A stretch of 64,000 nt of DNA from NCBI RefSeq assembly GCF_032854445.1, contig NC_088301.1:40723187-40787186 (forward strand), in the 5' to 3' direction. This DNA is from Liolophura sinensis (Eukaryota; Mollusca; Polyplacophora; Chitonida; Chitonidae). This document shows positions 11,601-26,000 of the stretch, piece after piece. Below the pieces are notes generated by a model. The model ran no database searches, was not told the origin of the DNA, and saw nothing but the letters and a program-made list of their open reading frames with translations. The first letter of the stretch is position 1; every line of letters begins with the position of its first letter. Both the position numbers and the translations under genes were made by a program.

Positions 11601-14026
11601 CTGGGAGCTGGGATCTTCTGTCCACTCTGATGTTTCACTGAAACACAACAATGTGAGTGTCAAGACACATGTCTAAAGCAGCTAAACTTTCATTTTTTTG
11701 GGTGTGAACTAAAACTAACATTAAGCAACACTAATGAATAAATTCTCTCTTACTAACCAAAAAAATGTACAGGTCCTAAAGCTGTTCATGAGAGGGTTAA
11801 CAGAGGTGTGAACGGGATTCAAAGTTGTTTCAGTACAAACATACGATTTCTTGAGTCAGATTAACCTTCAGTGGATGGAATTTACTCATGGGATTTTGCA
11901 TGCTGTGCATAGGATTTGGCTTGTGTGCTTAGGATTACCAGCTGTAGATTACCAGCTCTGCTGGACATATGACTGCCAGTTGAACATAACATTGCCAGCT
12001 GGACATAGGATTGCGGGGGCCTCCGTGGCTCAGTTGGTTAGCTGGCTAGCGCAGCGTAATGACCCAGGAGTCTCTCACCAATGCGGTCACTGTGAGTTCA
12101 AGTCAAGCTCATGCTGGCTTCCTCTCCGGCCGTACGTGGGAAGGTTTGTCAGCAACCTGCGGATGGCCCTGGGTTTCCACAGGGCTCTGCCTGGTTTCCA
12201 CCCACCATAATGCTGGCCGCTGTCGTATAAGTGAAATATTCTTCAGTACGGCATAAAACACCAATCAAATAAATAAATAAATAAATCATAGGATTGCTAG
12301 CTGTAGACAGGATTGCCAGATGGACATAGGATTTGCCAGTTTTAGATAGGATTACCAGTTTGACATAGGATTGCCAGCTGGACTTAAGATTGCCAGCTGC
12401 AGGCAGAATTTCCAGCTGTACATAGGATTGCCAGCTGGACAAAGGATTATCAGCTGTACATAGGATTGCCAGCTGGACAAAGGGTTATCAGCTGTACATA
12501 GGATTGCCAGCTGGACAAAGGATTATCAGTTGTACATAGGATTACCAGCTGTACATAGATTTGCAAGTTGCATATAGGATTGCCAGCTATATATTGGATT
12601 ACCAGTTGCATACAGGATTGCCAACTGTAAATAGGATTGCCAGCTGTATACAAGATTTCTAGCTGTACAAGGGATTTGCTGACAGTACATAAAATTTGCC
12701 TGCTATATATGGGGGGGGGGGGGATTTCCTGGTAGTGCATAACATTTGGCTGTTGCACCTAAGGTTTGCCCTTTGTAAATGGAGCTTACCCTCCATGGAG
12801 GGCAAACTGCATGGGATTTGCTTTTAGCCCTGTTGAACTTCAAAGCCCTGCATCTTATGCTTAACACAAAAAGTAGTGAGAGAAGGCATATGTATCTGTA
12901 GAATGGAAAAAGAAACCAGACAGAAGGATACATAATCACCAAGTGGTGGTATCCACTAGCTCTTAGCCTGGCTTTATAGTATATGAAGTGCCAGCCTTAA
13001 AAGATACACTAGAAACAATACAATGTGTAGTTAACTCTTATTTAGACCCCACACTGATTTTCCCCCCTAGATGGCTAAATTTAGATGCTTTATAATCTGC
13101 CACATTTCTGATTAAGATGATTCTGAGAGGCTTCGTGACGACTACAAGACAACATGTTGGTTCTTTGGTGAGATGAGCAATACTACAGGACGGACAGTGT
13201 GTGGATTAATCTCATTGATCTTAGTTTGCAGATTACCGGTACAGTGTTTATGGCTGTGTTATAAACAAGAGAGTGTCTTGACTCAAACCAATCAGATTTA
13301 AGAACACGCATCAGTGTTGTCTGTCACTTCACTGTCAAAAACTCAAGACAGATGCTTTATGCACATGTTCTTACACAGCCACTGTAAATGACGTCTACTG
13401 AAACTGTAATGGCCATGATGAATGATGATTGAAGAACAACAGTTCTTCCATGGCATTGATAAAGTACTAATATCCCAGTTCCAGGTAAGTGTTGTTTATA
13501 TTCCATGTAATATTCCCTTATGCACAAACATATTTTCATACTGTGGTTACCTGTACACAAAACAGTCAAATTTATTTATTTATTTGATTGATGTTTTATT
13601 CAGTGCTCAAAAATATTCAAAACAGTCAAATGGTGTGTTCACTATAATGCAATGGTTTACTGTTGGTGAAGATGCATAAATACTGGACTTCAGCAGCACA
13701 TTCCATACACAAAAATTCTTCATGTTGTGTTGTCATGATTCTAGGATTTTTATATATAAAAAAAATTGAAAAAAGGCTTTCAAATTTTGAAAAATATTAC
13801 ATCAGTGACTAAAGTATATATACTACTAGAAAAAAAAAACAAATAAAAGACAACACCATGGAGAGTAAAACCAGCAACAAAAGTGTGATTGTTGGCTAAT
13901 GGTCACACTTTACTGGTAAAATTAACCATCTTATCACTTTACCACAGTTAGGGATTTGTGTTAACATTTGTGTTAAGATAACATCTATGAGGGGATGCAA
14001 TTTCAATATCAAGCCTATACCGCACT

Positions 14027-14057
<31 letters not shown>

Positions 14058-17000
14058 AAATTTCAAATTTTCACTTACGTCAGAAATGGATAGTCGGGCC
14101 AAGGCCTTGAATCACTATATAGCCCAATCTGCAAACTCTGTTGATCTTAACTGTTTAAAACTATAAACTGAACACTTCATTTTATTTTAAGATATCAAGT
14201 AAATTTAAAAACTGTACAATTTTTAATAATTTCATGTTTACCATTGCTTTTAAATCAGTATTTTAAACTTTGCACTTAAGCAAAAGCCTGCTAAAATGAA
14301 TTAGTGATGATGATTTCATAGCAAGAGGCACATTTCCTAACCATTCTCAACACGTACGTACATATAGACATGTCAAGTCAAATATTGGACTACCTGTACA
14401 TGTCGTATAGTGTCAAGGATTACCTTCACTTCAGTATGATATGAACTGGCAAAATTTTCACAGAAAACCAAAAACCTTTGTAATTTATGGAATAGAAAAG
14501 CTCTGTATTAATACGAGCAATTTAGCAAAGGTTAGATGTATGCAGATTTGAACTGAACTTTCCAATACGGAATGGTTACTGGACAAATTGTCAAGTGTTG
14601 TATTGGATGATAACATTTATTTATTCATTTATTTGATTGGAATTTTATGCCAGACTCAAAATTCACTTATATGATGGAAACCAGGCATAGCCCAGAGCTG
14701 TGAGGAATTGTGTCTGAAGAGACAGTGTACCAATTGCAACATTATGAGCATGCCATTTTTAGTCATCAGTTGGCTATGAGGTAACTTGTTTTAGTTAAGC
14801 TCATGCTGTTTCCGTTATGTCTTTCTGCTGCATGGTTTGTCTGGTATCTGGTAAGGGGGATTAGTTTCTTTTGGACTAAAACACATGTATCATGTATACC
14901 ACTCAGACAGGCTGTCACATAAGTAAGTCCTATTTTCAGTGTCAGGATCAAAACTTATATAACTAAGAAGGCAAAGACCCCTCTTCCCTCTGTCACAAAC
15001 AACCTACTCTGCTGGAGGACATGCATGCACACATACTGTAGGCCATTTGGTATTACATTGTGATTAATTGCCAGTTTTACCCCAAGAACTATCACAAACT
15101 TTTTCTTTTTCTCGCTGTTAAATTTATGGCTTTTGCTCCTTTAGGTCAGACACTCTAAGTAAAGGGGAACCGTATTTGTATTAAATCACCTTTTATGATT
15201 ATTAATGACTTCAAATGCCATGCAATTAATTGACTCCGCTGATTAGAACCACAGAACAATACCAGCCAGGTTAGAGGTCAGTGAGCACTATTATATTGCT
15301 TGTGGTGCCAACCCAACACATATGGGTTACCTTCACTATCAGACAGGAGAGTTTACACAGTATTACAGTGAGACATCATATGTAGTGGCTCTGACTTAAC
15401 ACATGTGAGTTAAAGTTAAGCAGTGTAAAGGGTAGCACCGCTAGGTAAGTACGGAGAAGTAAGGTCTGTAGCTGAACAGAGTGGTGTGGGTGGATCCAGA
15501 AATCCTGAAAGGTGGATGTGAGCTAAACGCATAAAGGTGTAAAAGAGAACAAAAGTATAGAGGACAGATCGATGGATGATAGGTGTAAGTGTGCATGGTT
15601 AAAGGTGGAAAACGGTGGAATCAGAAGGAGCGGATTGAGGGAGATGAAAGGAGGTGTAAATGTTAGTGGATGTTGAAAGACAATACATAAAAGGAATGGT
15701 GTAGATGTGGTACTATTTGTGGCTGGTGAAAGAACTGTCATAGTTAAAATGTTGAAGATCGAAGTGTACTTATTGGTGGATATTTATTCATGTATTTATT
15801 TGATTGGTGATTTATGCCCGGTAACAGCCGGTAGGAGGAAACTGGGCCAAGCCTGGGGAAAAACCACAACCATCCGTAAATTGCTGGCCAGACCTGGTGG
15901 ATATTTGAAAAAGTTTCAGAACTGAAATGGTGTGGATGAAGGGAAGTGTAGATATTGGTGGATGTTGGGAAAAGCGTCATAACTGTCATGGTGTAGATGA
16001 AGAGAAGTGTAGATATTGGTGGATGTTGGAAAAAAGTTTCATCACTGTCATGGTGTAGATGAAGAGAAGTGTAGATATTGGTGGGTATTGGAAAAAGTGT
16101 CATAACTGTAATGGTGTAGATGAAGGGAAGTGTAGATATTGGTGGGTGTTGGGAAAAGTGTCATAACTGTAATGATGTAGATGAAGGGAAGTGTAGATAT
16201 TGGTGGGTGTTGGGAAAAGTTTCATAACTGTCATGGTGTAGATGAAGAGAAGTGTAGATATTGGTGGGTGTTGGGAAAAGTGTCATAACTGTAATGGTGT
16301 AGATGAAGGAAAGTGTAGATATTGGTGGGTGTTGGGAAAAGTGTCATAACTGTAATGATGTAGATGAAGGGAAGTGTAGATATTGGTGGGTGTTGGGAAA
16401 AGTTTCATAACTGTCATGGTGTAGATGAAGGGAAGTGTAGATATTGGTGGATGTTGGAAAAAGCGTCATAACTGTCATGGTGTAGATGAAGAGAAGTGTA
16501 GATATTGGTGGATGTTGGAAAAAGTTTCATAACTGTCATGGTGTAGATGAAGAGAAGTGTAGATATTGGTGGATGTTGGAAAAAAGTTTCATCACTGTCA
16601 TGGTGTAGATGAAGAGAAGTGTAGATATTGGTGGGTGTTGGAAAAAGTGTCATAACTGTAATGGTGTAGATGAAGGGAAGTGTAGATATTGGTGGGTGTT
16701 GGGAAAAGTATCATAACTGTCATGGTGTAGATGAAGAGAAGTGTAGATATTGGTGGGTGTTGGGAAAAGTGTCATAACTGTAATGGTGTAGATGAAGGGA
16801 AGTGTAGATATTGGTGGATGTTTTGAAAAGCTTCATAACTGTCATGGTGTAGATGAAGAGAAGTGTAGATATTGGTGGGTGTTGGGAAAAGTGTCATAAC
16901 TGTAATGGTGTAGATGAAGGGAAGTGTAGATATTGGTGGGTGTTGGGAAAAGTGTCATAACTGTAATGGTGTGGATGAAGGGAAGTGTAGATATTGGTGG

Positions 17001-20000
17001 GTGTTGGGAAAAGTGTCATAACTGTAATGATGTAGATGAAGAGAAGTGTAGATATTGGTGGATGTTGGGAAAAGTATCATAACTTTAATGGTGTTGATGA
17101 AGGGACGTGTAGATATTGGTGGATATGGGAAAAAGTGTTATAACTGCGATGATGTAGATGAAGGGAGGTGTAGAAACTGATGGGTGTTGGAAGAAATTGT
17201 ATGACTTGCATGGTGTAAATATTGATGGATGTTTAGGGTGTAAAGATGAAAGAGAGGAATAACTGGAATGGATTAAAAAAATAATATTATTGTGTCATTT
17301 ACAAAGTCATTTAAGAAAGTTTAATGTTTAAAGAGATCATGACTTTATGATAATAATGAATTTCTTTCACATAAGGCTTAGATTTATGAAAAATTGCTTC
17401 TTCATTTCATCAAGTAATGTTTCTCAGTCATTGAGAAACTCTTTCATTGGCTAAATAAAGAAGTTTTCTTTTCATGGGTTTAAGCATTATGTACAAAATG
17501 AAACAAACCTTACAAAAGTAAATAAGCACATATGCAACCATACATACTGGTTGCTATATCAGTCAATATTTTCGCAGCCTAGTACCATGTCTGTAATAAG
17601 GAATGCATCAACAGGAAGGACCTAGAAGATTCTCCTCGGAGAGACAGGCTTGTTATTCCAAGAGATTTCTTTTGCTCTCCCGGATAAATGTGGATATGTA
17701 CATCGCTGAAATGATGTTTGCAACTGACATGACATTTTCATGGCAAATGAAGATGTTCTCACAGAAGTTATATGGAAAACAGAAAAATGGAATGTCTATT
17801 GCACCACTAAGACCAAATTCCTATCAAGTGAGTTAATCTATTACATCTATTATACAATATAGACTTCCTTGATGATTTACAAACAATTACTCAAGCTAAA
17901 CTGTTCATTTCTCTGCAATGCATGTTGATTCATATCACCAATAGTTCAAAAAAACATAACAAGAAACGCAACAATACTGAAACTTGTCTTCTTTTTCCTC
18001 ACAGCAAGTACTTACATATCCTTTGGGGGGGGGGGGGAGGAGGGGACTATACAGCGTCAGATTCGATGATTGCAAAAATGTAGGAGCATCTTCTCAAAAT
18101 TTAAGCATACATTTTACAGATACCACATTTTTGCAATGAGTTGTCCTGATGCTGCATATCTCCAAAAACTTTGGATGAAAGATCTTAATACCGACTATGC
18201 ATGGATATTGATATGAATACATGGCAGTACTTCTACAAATCTTTGAGTCTGGTTGAATTACAAAGAAAAACTGGAAACAAAATGTATGCTATATATTATA
18301 TATCTATGTGATTTTTGACTCCTTCATTTGCAATATATCCAAGCTAAACGATAGGCATGCATGTGTATTTTCTGACAGGGGTTTATGCCTACAGTACACA
18401 AGTATAAATGGTATTATTATGCTGGCATTAACTGAAAATGCTAACATGCTCATACATTAGATAAATGTCCAAATTACACCGATACTTCAATCAATAAAAA
18501 AAAACAGATGTTTTTCTGTGCCAAGTAATCGGTTCCTTTACTGTGAAGTTTTCTTTTTCATACAGTGTATATGTCAAAATTTATCCCCAATATAGTTAAG
18601 GGAGTCCAATTTACCATGTCAGGGTATGGTGTATATGCCAGTCTTACAGTATAACTGGACTTGATAAAACATATCATCTGCAAACATTAACCACGCTGTA
18701 TTCATCTATATCTAATCAAATCTTTAATGTTTTGAAATATTTTCTACAGTTTACAAAATAAACACCTATTTTGCTGCTTGGCTATATTCTTTGTGCAGGA
18801 GGCTGTAAGGAATTGGAAAGCCCTAATATGGCCACAAACAACAGCACTGTCACAGTGGAGAACACTTCCATTGCTCAGGAAACAGGAGGCTGCTCATTTA
18901 AATTGAAAGAGGCTGAACTTCCCGCAATTTTGTTAATTTCCACCCTGTCAAATTTAGTGGCCATGATAACCCTCATGAGACTGTATCGCCGACTACGAAG
19001 CAAAAACGTCTACTTGATGACAATTTTAGCTGCAAACGACATTTGCTCATCTTTCTCCATTTTGATGAACAACATTGTGAACACAATCACGTGTGATTCC
19101 TTCAAAGACTCCAGTTTCTGCAACATTCTTGGGTGGATAGGCATTGGAAGTTTTGGTTGGTCCATGTTCATTGTGGCGACCATCAGTGTAGAGCGCTACC
19201 TCATGGTGGTGCGACCCTTTCTGCATCATACAAAAGTGACGAAAATGAAACTGAGCATAGCAGTGGCGATTGGAGCAGCAACCAGTCTGACTTTCACCTT
19301 TCTGCCTCTGGTCGGAGTTGGAAGTCCTTACATCTTCTACAAGGACAATCGATTCTGCGGCTTTAACTGGGCCGCACATGAACCAGGGATTCCAGTCCAC
19401 ACCTTTTTTGTTGAATTCCTTGCCATTTACGGACTTTCACAGGTAGCTGTTACCTTCTTCTGCAACATCACCTGTATAATCCACATGCGTTGTCGCAGGA
19501 ACCGTGTGGCACCAGTGGGATTGGCTTCCGGGGACCACCTCCAGCGTCAGTCCAATCGCTTTGCTCTTCTCACAGTGGCCATTGTTACAGTTAACTCTAT
19601 CTGCAATGGGCCATTCTTTGTAAGTACCCAATTTTGTACAAGCATTTACATGTCAGAAGTAAAATGGTCCTCTGATTATAACATGTACATATGTATCATA
19701 ATTTACAAAGCTTCCAGATTTTATGTTTGCCGGTGTACAATTGAGATATTCTTGAGTTCGCTGTGAAACATCAGCCAAATAAATAATCACCAATTCCCAT
19801 ACAAACACACAATTACAAGCGCGTACAAAATTAAGGTTGGTTTTCATGCAAAAGGGAATCCAGTACATTTTTATAAATAGTTCAACAATGAAAAATTGAA
19901 AAACATTTGCCAAATTCTTAGCACAAAATTCAAATAACATTTCAACATCTAAAACCCAAGAATGATATATGTCAAATTACCTGTAAGCAAACAACACCCA

Positions 20001-23000
20001 TGAACCCATTGAACTCTTGGTGTGCTCAGACCTGATATTGTATAATATATTATATGACCTTGAGAATGTTCATATAAGCCCATTGTAGATGCAGGTACCA
20101 CAGCCCTTTGTTCCATGTATGGTCTAGTTAGACGTAGCAGCAATTTTGAATGTCATATTTGTATGCATCAATAATTAAGGGCGATTGGGGGGGGGGGGGC
20201 AAGGTGGTTCTTATTGTTAACACATATGTGCATGTAACATATACAATCACTGCCTGCACAAAAAATAGTGCAAAGTGAAATACAGAAATGGCAGCAAAAA
20301 TAATAGTGTAGTGTTTCCTCCACAAAAAAAACACATGAAATTCACTGTTTGTAAACATCAATATTTCAACCTGGGTCAACTTCACATTTATACACATATA
20401 CTACAGTACACTAAAGGAAGTACATGTACATTTAGTAATCCTGCTTTTACACCATTATAGTCATATCAACAACCTATTGAGAAACAATACCCCACATGAC
20501 AGATTTCATACTTGTCACCTGCTTGTGGCACAGCATCAACAATTCTTTGGCAGATTCTTCCCCAATATTGTGTCTAGGTTTAAGGACTTGCATCGATCTT
20601 GTGTTTCTTCACAATGCCTCATCTCCTGGCATGATCGATTATATCTGTGTTGCTCAGTGCAGAATATATGTTTACTCCATTAACTTATGGAATAATGGAA
20701 AGGAGACTAATTATTACTCCAACTGACATGTAATTAACACAATTAAAGCCGACTATTAAATCTCATGTTTATGTCATGAACACTTAGTCTTTTGTTCAAG
20801 CACTTAATTTTTTTTCTTATACATGGACAGATACAGATTTACATTCAGAGAACAAAAACACAATTGTTACAACAGGTTCTATATGAGATATTTTTTAATA
20901 ATTTACAATAAACTTTTTTTTGTCTTTAGTATATTTCCTTTCATGTTTGGATTTTCGGTGTCCTTCCACCATAATGCTGGCCGCCGTCGTATAAGTGAAA
21001 TATTCTTGAGTACAGCGTAAAACAGCAATCAAATAAAGATATAAATATTATGTTACCAGTATTCATTTATTTATTTGATTGATGTTTTAAATCGTACTCT
21101 AGAATATTTCACTTGTACGATGACAGCCAGCATTATGGTTGGCGGATGATACCAGTATGACATACATGTTCAAAGCTACATGTACATACAAGGTATGTAA
21201 AGTAGATTATTCAACATTTTGGTTTATGTTTTCTAAATCAATGGCTGCCATCCAGATCACAGAATGCAATTACTATCTGTCAAAAACAATGGACAGCAAA
21301 ACAATATTCCAGTATTTCAAGGCATCAAAATTATTTATGTAAATGAAAAAAGAGGTTCTCAATTAGAGCGGATGTGACGTCTTGACTCCTTTTTGAACTT
21401 TTTGGGATATTTATTTATTTGTTTGATTGGTATTTTACGCCGTACTCAAAAATATTCACTTATACGATGACAGCCAGCATTATGGTGGGTGGAAACCGGG
21501 CAGAGCCCGGGGGAAACGCACGACCATCTGCAGATTGCTAGCAGTCCTTCTCACGTATGGCCGGAGAGGAAGCCAGCATGAGCTTGACTTGAACTCACAG
21601 CGACCGCATTGGTGAGAGACTCCTGGGTCACTACGCTGCGCTAGCGCACTAACCAACTCAGCCACGGAGGCACCCTTTTTGAAGAGAAAGAAATCTGACG
21701 ACATCAAAGACAGTGTTTGATGTACACTTTGTTTCAGTAGATGATGAAAAGGTTAAGTCCCATATTTCCATTAAGCTGTACTATTGGCTTTTCTCGGACA
21801 GACTATATGCTCCAATATTACAGACCTCACCTTATAAAGTCAATAGTTTACCTCACTCCATTTTCAATACAGCAAAACATGAGCTAAAAACATTTCCTCT
21901 TCTTTCAGATAAAACTCATCATCGATGGAATAAGAAAAAAGGAGAACATTGAGGCAATAGAGGACAGTGTGACGTCCATCTTGCTGTTCTGTACCCCAGT
22001 GATTAACCCTATCCTGTATCTGGTATTCAATAAAAGCTACAGACAGTTACTGTGTAAGATGAAGTGTTGTTGCAGACCCAATGCTGTCATTCACCAGCAG
22101 GCATTGCAAAACAGGCCAGAGAGGAAGCACAACAGCAGGCAGGAGAATGTTCAGGGCTACATTTAGATCGTTCTGAAACACCTTGTACTGTTTTGCGTTG
22201 AGTGGTTTCCAGCAGATTGTCCCATTACAGAATCATTTAAAAGTTTGGACTACAACAACACCACATTCACATATTTTCAGAGAATGTGAGGCCAAACCCT
22301 TTAGAGTGCATGCTACCCACTCTTGTGTTTGTTTTACATCAGTGCCGTTAATAGCAAATTTTGTACTGAAATCTTAAACATTGCCAAGGTCACTGGGGTC
22401 GTGGTGATGTGGCAGGAAGTTATCTCCGAAAACACAAAACAATCTGTCTCAATCTTTCCTTTCCATTAATACTTGATACACATATATTCTCTTTATCTAC
22501 AGAAAGCACAACATGATGCTAATGGACATCTGATACAATTTTAATGATGAATGTTCATTAAAGGTTTGTGCAAGGACATCAGTGGTGAAGCTACGCATAT
22601 TAAAAGAAGCCTACACTGCATGTACTCGGTGGCAGTGATGTAAATTACTGGCAGGTATTTTCCTGGTCTACAGTGTAAACAGGCTCCTGTGCCAATAAAC
22701 CAATCAGAATTCATTTACATCATGGTTTTGAACAGCCCAGAGTGATTTACGTAATAATACCTATGTGTATATGCTACATGTACATCTACCGAAATGTCTG
22801 TTGGACGCCAGGCTACACAAGAAAGTGTTTATGAACTTTTACAAGAATTGATGTAAATGGCCAGTCATCTACTGTACTGATACCCATAAAACCCTTTATG
22901 TTAAACTAACCTTGTCATTATAATGCTGCAACAACTACATTTGTATATGATTATAACAACTATGAGAGTGAGTGTACTGAACCTACATGTATGATTTCAT

Positions 23001-26000
23001 TCTGTGAGTCAGTGAGTGAGTGCTCTCTGAGATAACAACTATCAGAATCTGATGTGAGGAGGAATTGAGTGCTTTGTGAGAAAATTTCTAATAGATTCTG
23101 GCATGAGGAGTGAGTGCTCTTTGAGATAATCTCTCACAGAACCTGGTGTGAGGAGTTAGTGAGTGTTCAGTGAGATGACCAGTTGTACAATCTGGGAGTG
23201 CTCTGCGAAATATTTATTTATTTATTTGATTGGTGTTTTACGCCGTAATATTTCACTTATACGACTGCGGCCAGCATTACGGTGGGAGAAAGCCCGGGGA
23301 AACCCACGACCTTCCATAGGTTGCTGACAGACCTCCCCACGTACCGCTGGAGAGGAAGCCAGCATGACCTGGACTTGAACTCAAAGTGACCGCATTGGTG
23401 AGAGCCTCCTGGGTCATTATGCTGCACTAGCGTGCTAACTGACTGAGCCACGGAGGCCCCCTCTGTGAAATAAAAACTAGTAGAATGCTCTGTAGGATGA
23501 CCACTAACAGACTCTGGTATGAAAAGTCTGTAAGTGGGATAACCACTAACTGACTCTGGTGTGAACTGAGTGATTTGTGGGATAACCATTAACAGACTCT
23601 GGTGTGAGAAGTCTGTGAGTCCTCTGTGGGATAACCACTAACAGACCCTGGTGTGAGAAGTCAGTGAGTGCTCTGTGGGATAACCACTAACAGATAGGTT
23701 TGAGAAGTCAGGGAATGTTCTGTGGAATAACCACTAACTGACTCTGGTGTGAGAAGTCAGTGATTGCTCTGTGGAACAACCACTAACAGACTCTGGTATG
23801 AGAAGTCACTGAGTGCTCTGTGGGATAACCACTAACTGACTCTGGTGTGAGAAGTCAGTGAGTGCTCTGTGGGATAACCACTAACTGACTCTGGTGTGAG
23901 AAGTCAGTGAGTGCTCTGTGGGATAACCACTAACAGACCCTGGTGTGAGAAGTCAGTGAGTGCTCTGTGGGATAACCACTAACAGATAGGTTTGAGAAGT
24001 CAGTGATTGCTCTGTGGAATAACCACTAACAGACCCTGGTGTGAGAAGTCAGTGAGTGCTCTGTGGGATAACCACTAACAGATAGGTTTGAGAAGTCAGT
24101 GATTGCTCTGTGGGATAACCACTAACAGACCCTGGTGTGAGAAGTCAGTGAGTGCTCTGTGGGATAACCACTAACAGACCCTGGTGTGAGAAGTCAGTGA
24201 GTGCTCTGTGGGATAACCACTAACAGATAGGTTTGAGAAGTCACTGAGTGCTCTGTGGGATAACCACTAACAGACCCTGGTGTGAGAAGTCAGTGATTGC
24301 TCTGTGGAACAACCACTAACAGACTCTGGTATGAGAAGTCACTGAGTGCTCTGTGGGATAACCACTAACTGACTCTGGTGTGAGAAGTCAGTGAGTGCTC
24401 TGTGGGATAACCACTAACAGACCCTGGTGTGAGAAGTCAGTGAGTGCTCTGTGGGATAACCACTAACAGATAGGTTTGAGAAGTCACTGAGTGCTCTGTG
24501 GGATAACCACTAACAGACCCTGGTGTGAGAAGTCAGTGATTGCTCTGTGGAACAACCACTAACAGACTCTGGTATGAGAAGTCACTGAGTGCTCTGTGGG
24601 ATAACCACTAACTGACTCTGGTGTGAGAAGTCAGTGAGTGCTCTGTGGGATAACCACTAACAGACCCTGGTGTGAGAAGTCAGTGAGTGCTCTGTGGGAT
24701 AACCACTAACAGATAGGTTTGAGAAGTCAGTGATTGCTCTGTGGAATAACCACTAACAGACTCTGGTGTGAGAAGTCAGTGAGTGCTCTGTGAGATAACC
24801 ACTAACAAATAGGTTTGAGAAGTCAGTGATTGCTCTGTGGAATAACCACTAACAGACCCTGGTGTGAGAAGTCAGTGAGTGCTCTGTGGGATAACCACTA
24901 ACTGACTCTGGTGTGAGAAGTCAGTGAGTGCTCTGTGGGATAACCACTAACAGACCCTGGTGTGAGAAGTCTGTGAGTGCTCTGTGGGATAACCACTAAC
25001 AGACCCTGGTGTGAGAAGTCTGTGAGTGCTCTGTGGGATAACCACTAACAGACTCTGGTGTGAGAAGTCAGTGAGTGCTCTGTGGGATAACCACTAACAG
25101 ACTCTGGTGTGAGAAGTCACTGAGTGCTCTGTGGAACAACAACTAACAGACTCTGGTGTGAGAAGTCACTGAGTGCTCAGTTAGAAAAAGTTGAATAATC
25201 ACTATTGTAACCTGGGTACGAAATCAATGTGTGTTTTGTCAGATAACTATTAATGAAATTTAGTATGGTTTGTGGAAAAATTATCAATAGAATCTGGTTT
25301 GATAGGTGGTTTGAGGAGAATGCTTGTAAAGTTGATATCTGAAGTTGATGAAAGATATCTGTCAAAAAAAAAAAACAATAAAATTCTAACTGACTTACCT
25401 TTCATCATCATCTGTTTCACTCTCACAAGAATCTTCTTCCTCCAACTTAATCTTCTCCCAGTTCTTTCCCAATTCCTGATAAAGAAACAATGTCACAATA
25501 CAAAGTAATACATTGTTTCCAATAACACTAATCCACACCCAGCACATGGGTCTGTGGTGCATTATCCATTACAAAGAGGTTTCCTGTGATCTTAAATTTC
25601 GATTTCACATCACTTCATAATCTATCTATTTATTTATTTATTTATTTGATTGGTGTTTCACGCCTTCTCTTCATTATCAGTAAACAATAAAGAACATACC
25701 ACAGAAATTAACACAAATGTAAATAACACTAGAACAGCATCCAGACTTCACTATCTGGCACTTACTAATCACTATACCGCATTGTTAGGATGTTGCTCTT
25801 AACAAAATCAAGACCAAGTCTTCCTAGTTGCTAAGACTACCAGAGAAGTCCAGCCCCACTTATTGATGCACATTGTCTTGGTCTGAATCTGGACGTTCCA
25901 TGTGTTGATAAAAGTTCAGTGACGTTTGGATGGTTTTCAATGTGCCAGTCACACCTGTATCAACTGTGACATTATGGTCTTTATTGTTCACAAATAACTA

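Larger units (their letters stand above)
12724..15480. other. Intronic sequence of ZNF277 intron 10
   Basis: No coding exon was recognised. It holds SINE tail fragments at 13569-13618 and 14617-14697 and a C run at 14027-14045. The rest is unremarkable AT-rich intron. Confidence 0.5.
19620..21908 (+). other. GPCR intron
   Basis: A 2289-bp intron bounded by GTAAGT and TTTCAG. It holds SINE pieces at 19741-19786, 20964-21045, 21063-21146 and a full SINE at 21408-21673, and a G13 run at 20187-20199. Confidence 0.85.

Noticed and set aside
12030-12120. tRNA gene (A-box and B-box-like sequences)
   Set aside because: It is the head of a SINE: the same segment recurs in other copies and leads into the SINE body, and no cloverleaf with an intact acceptor stem was seen.
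21480-21707. 75-codon minus-strand open frame
   Set aside because: It is the tRNA-like half and body of a SINE; the same translated words recur in other SINE copies.
18828-22166. Opsin identity for the GPCR
   Set aside because: TM7 lacks the retinal-binding lysine.
23000-25190. CRISPR-like regularly spaced repeats
   Set aside because: Units are contiguous with no unique spacers, and the context is a eukaryotic intron; it is a minisatellite.
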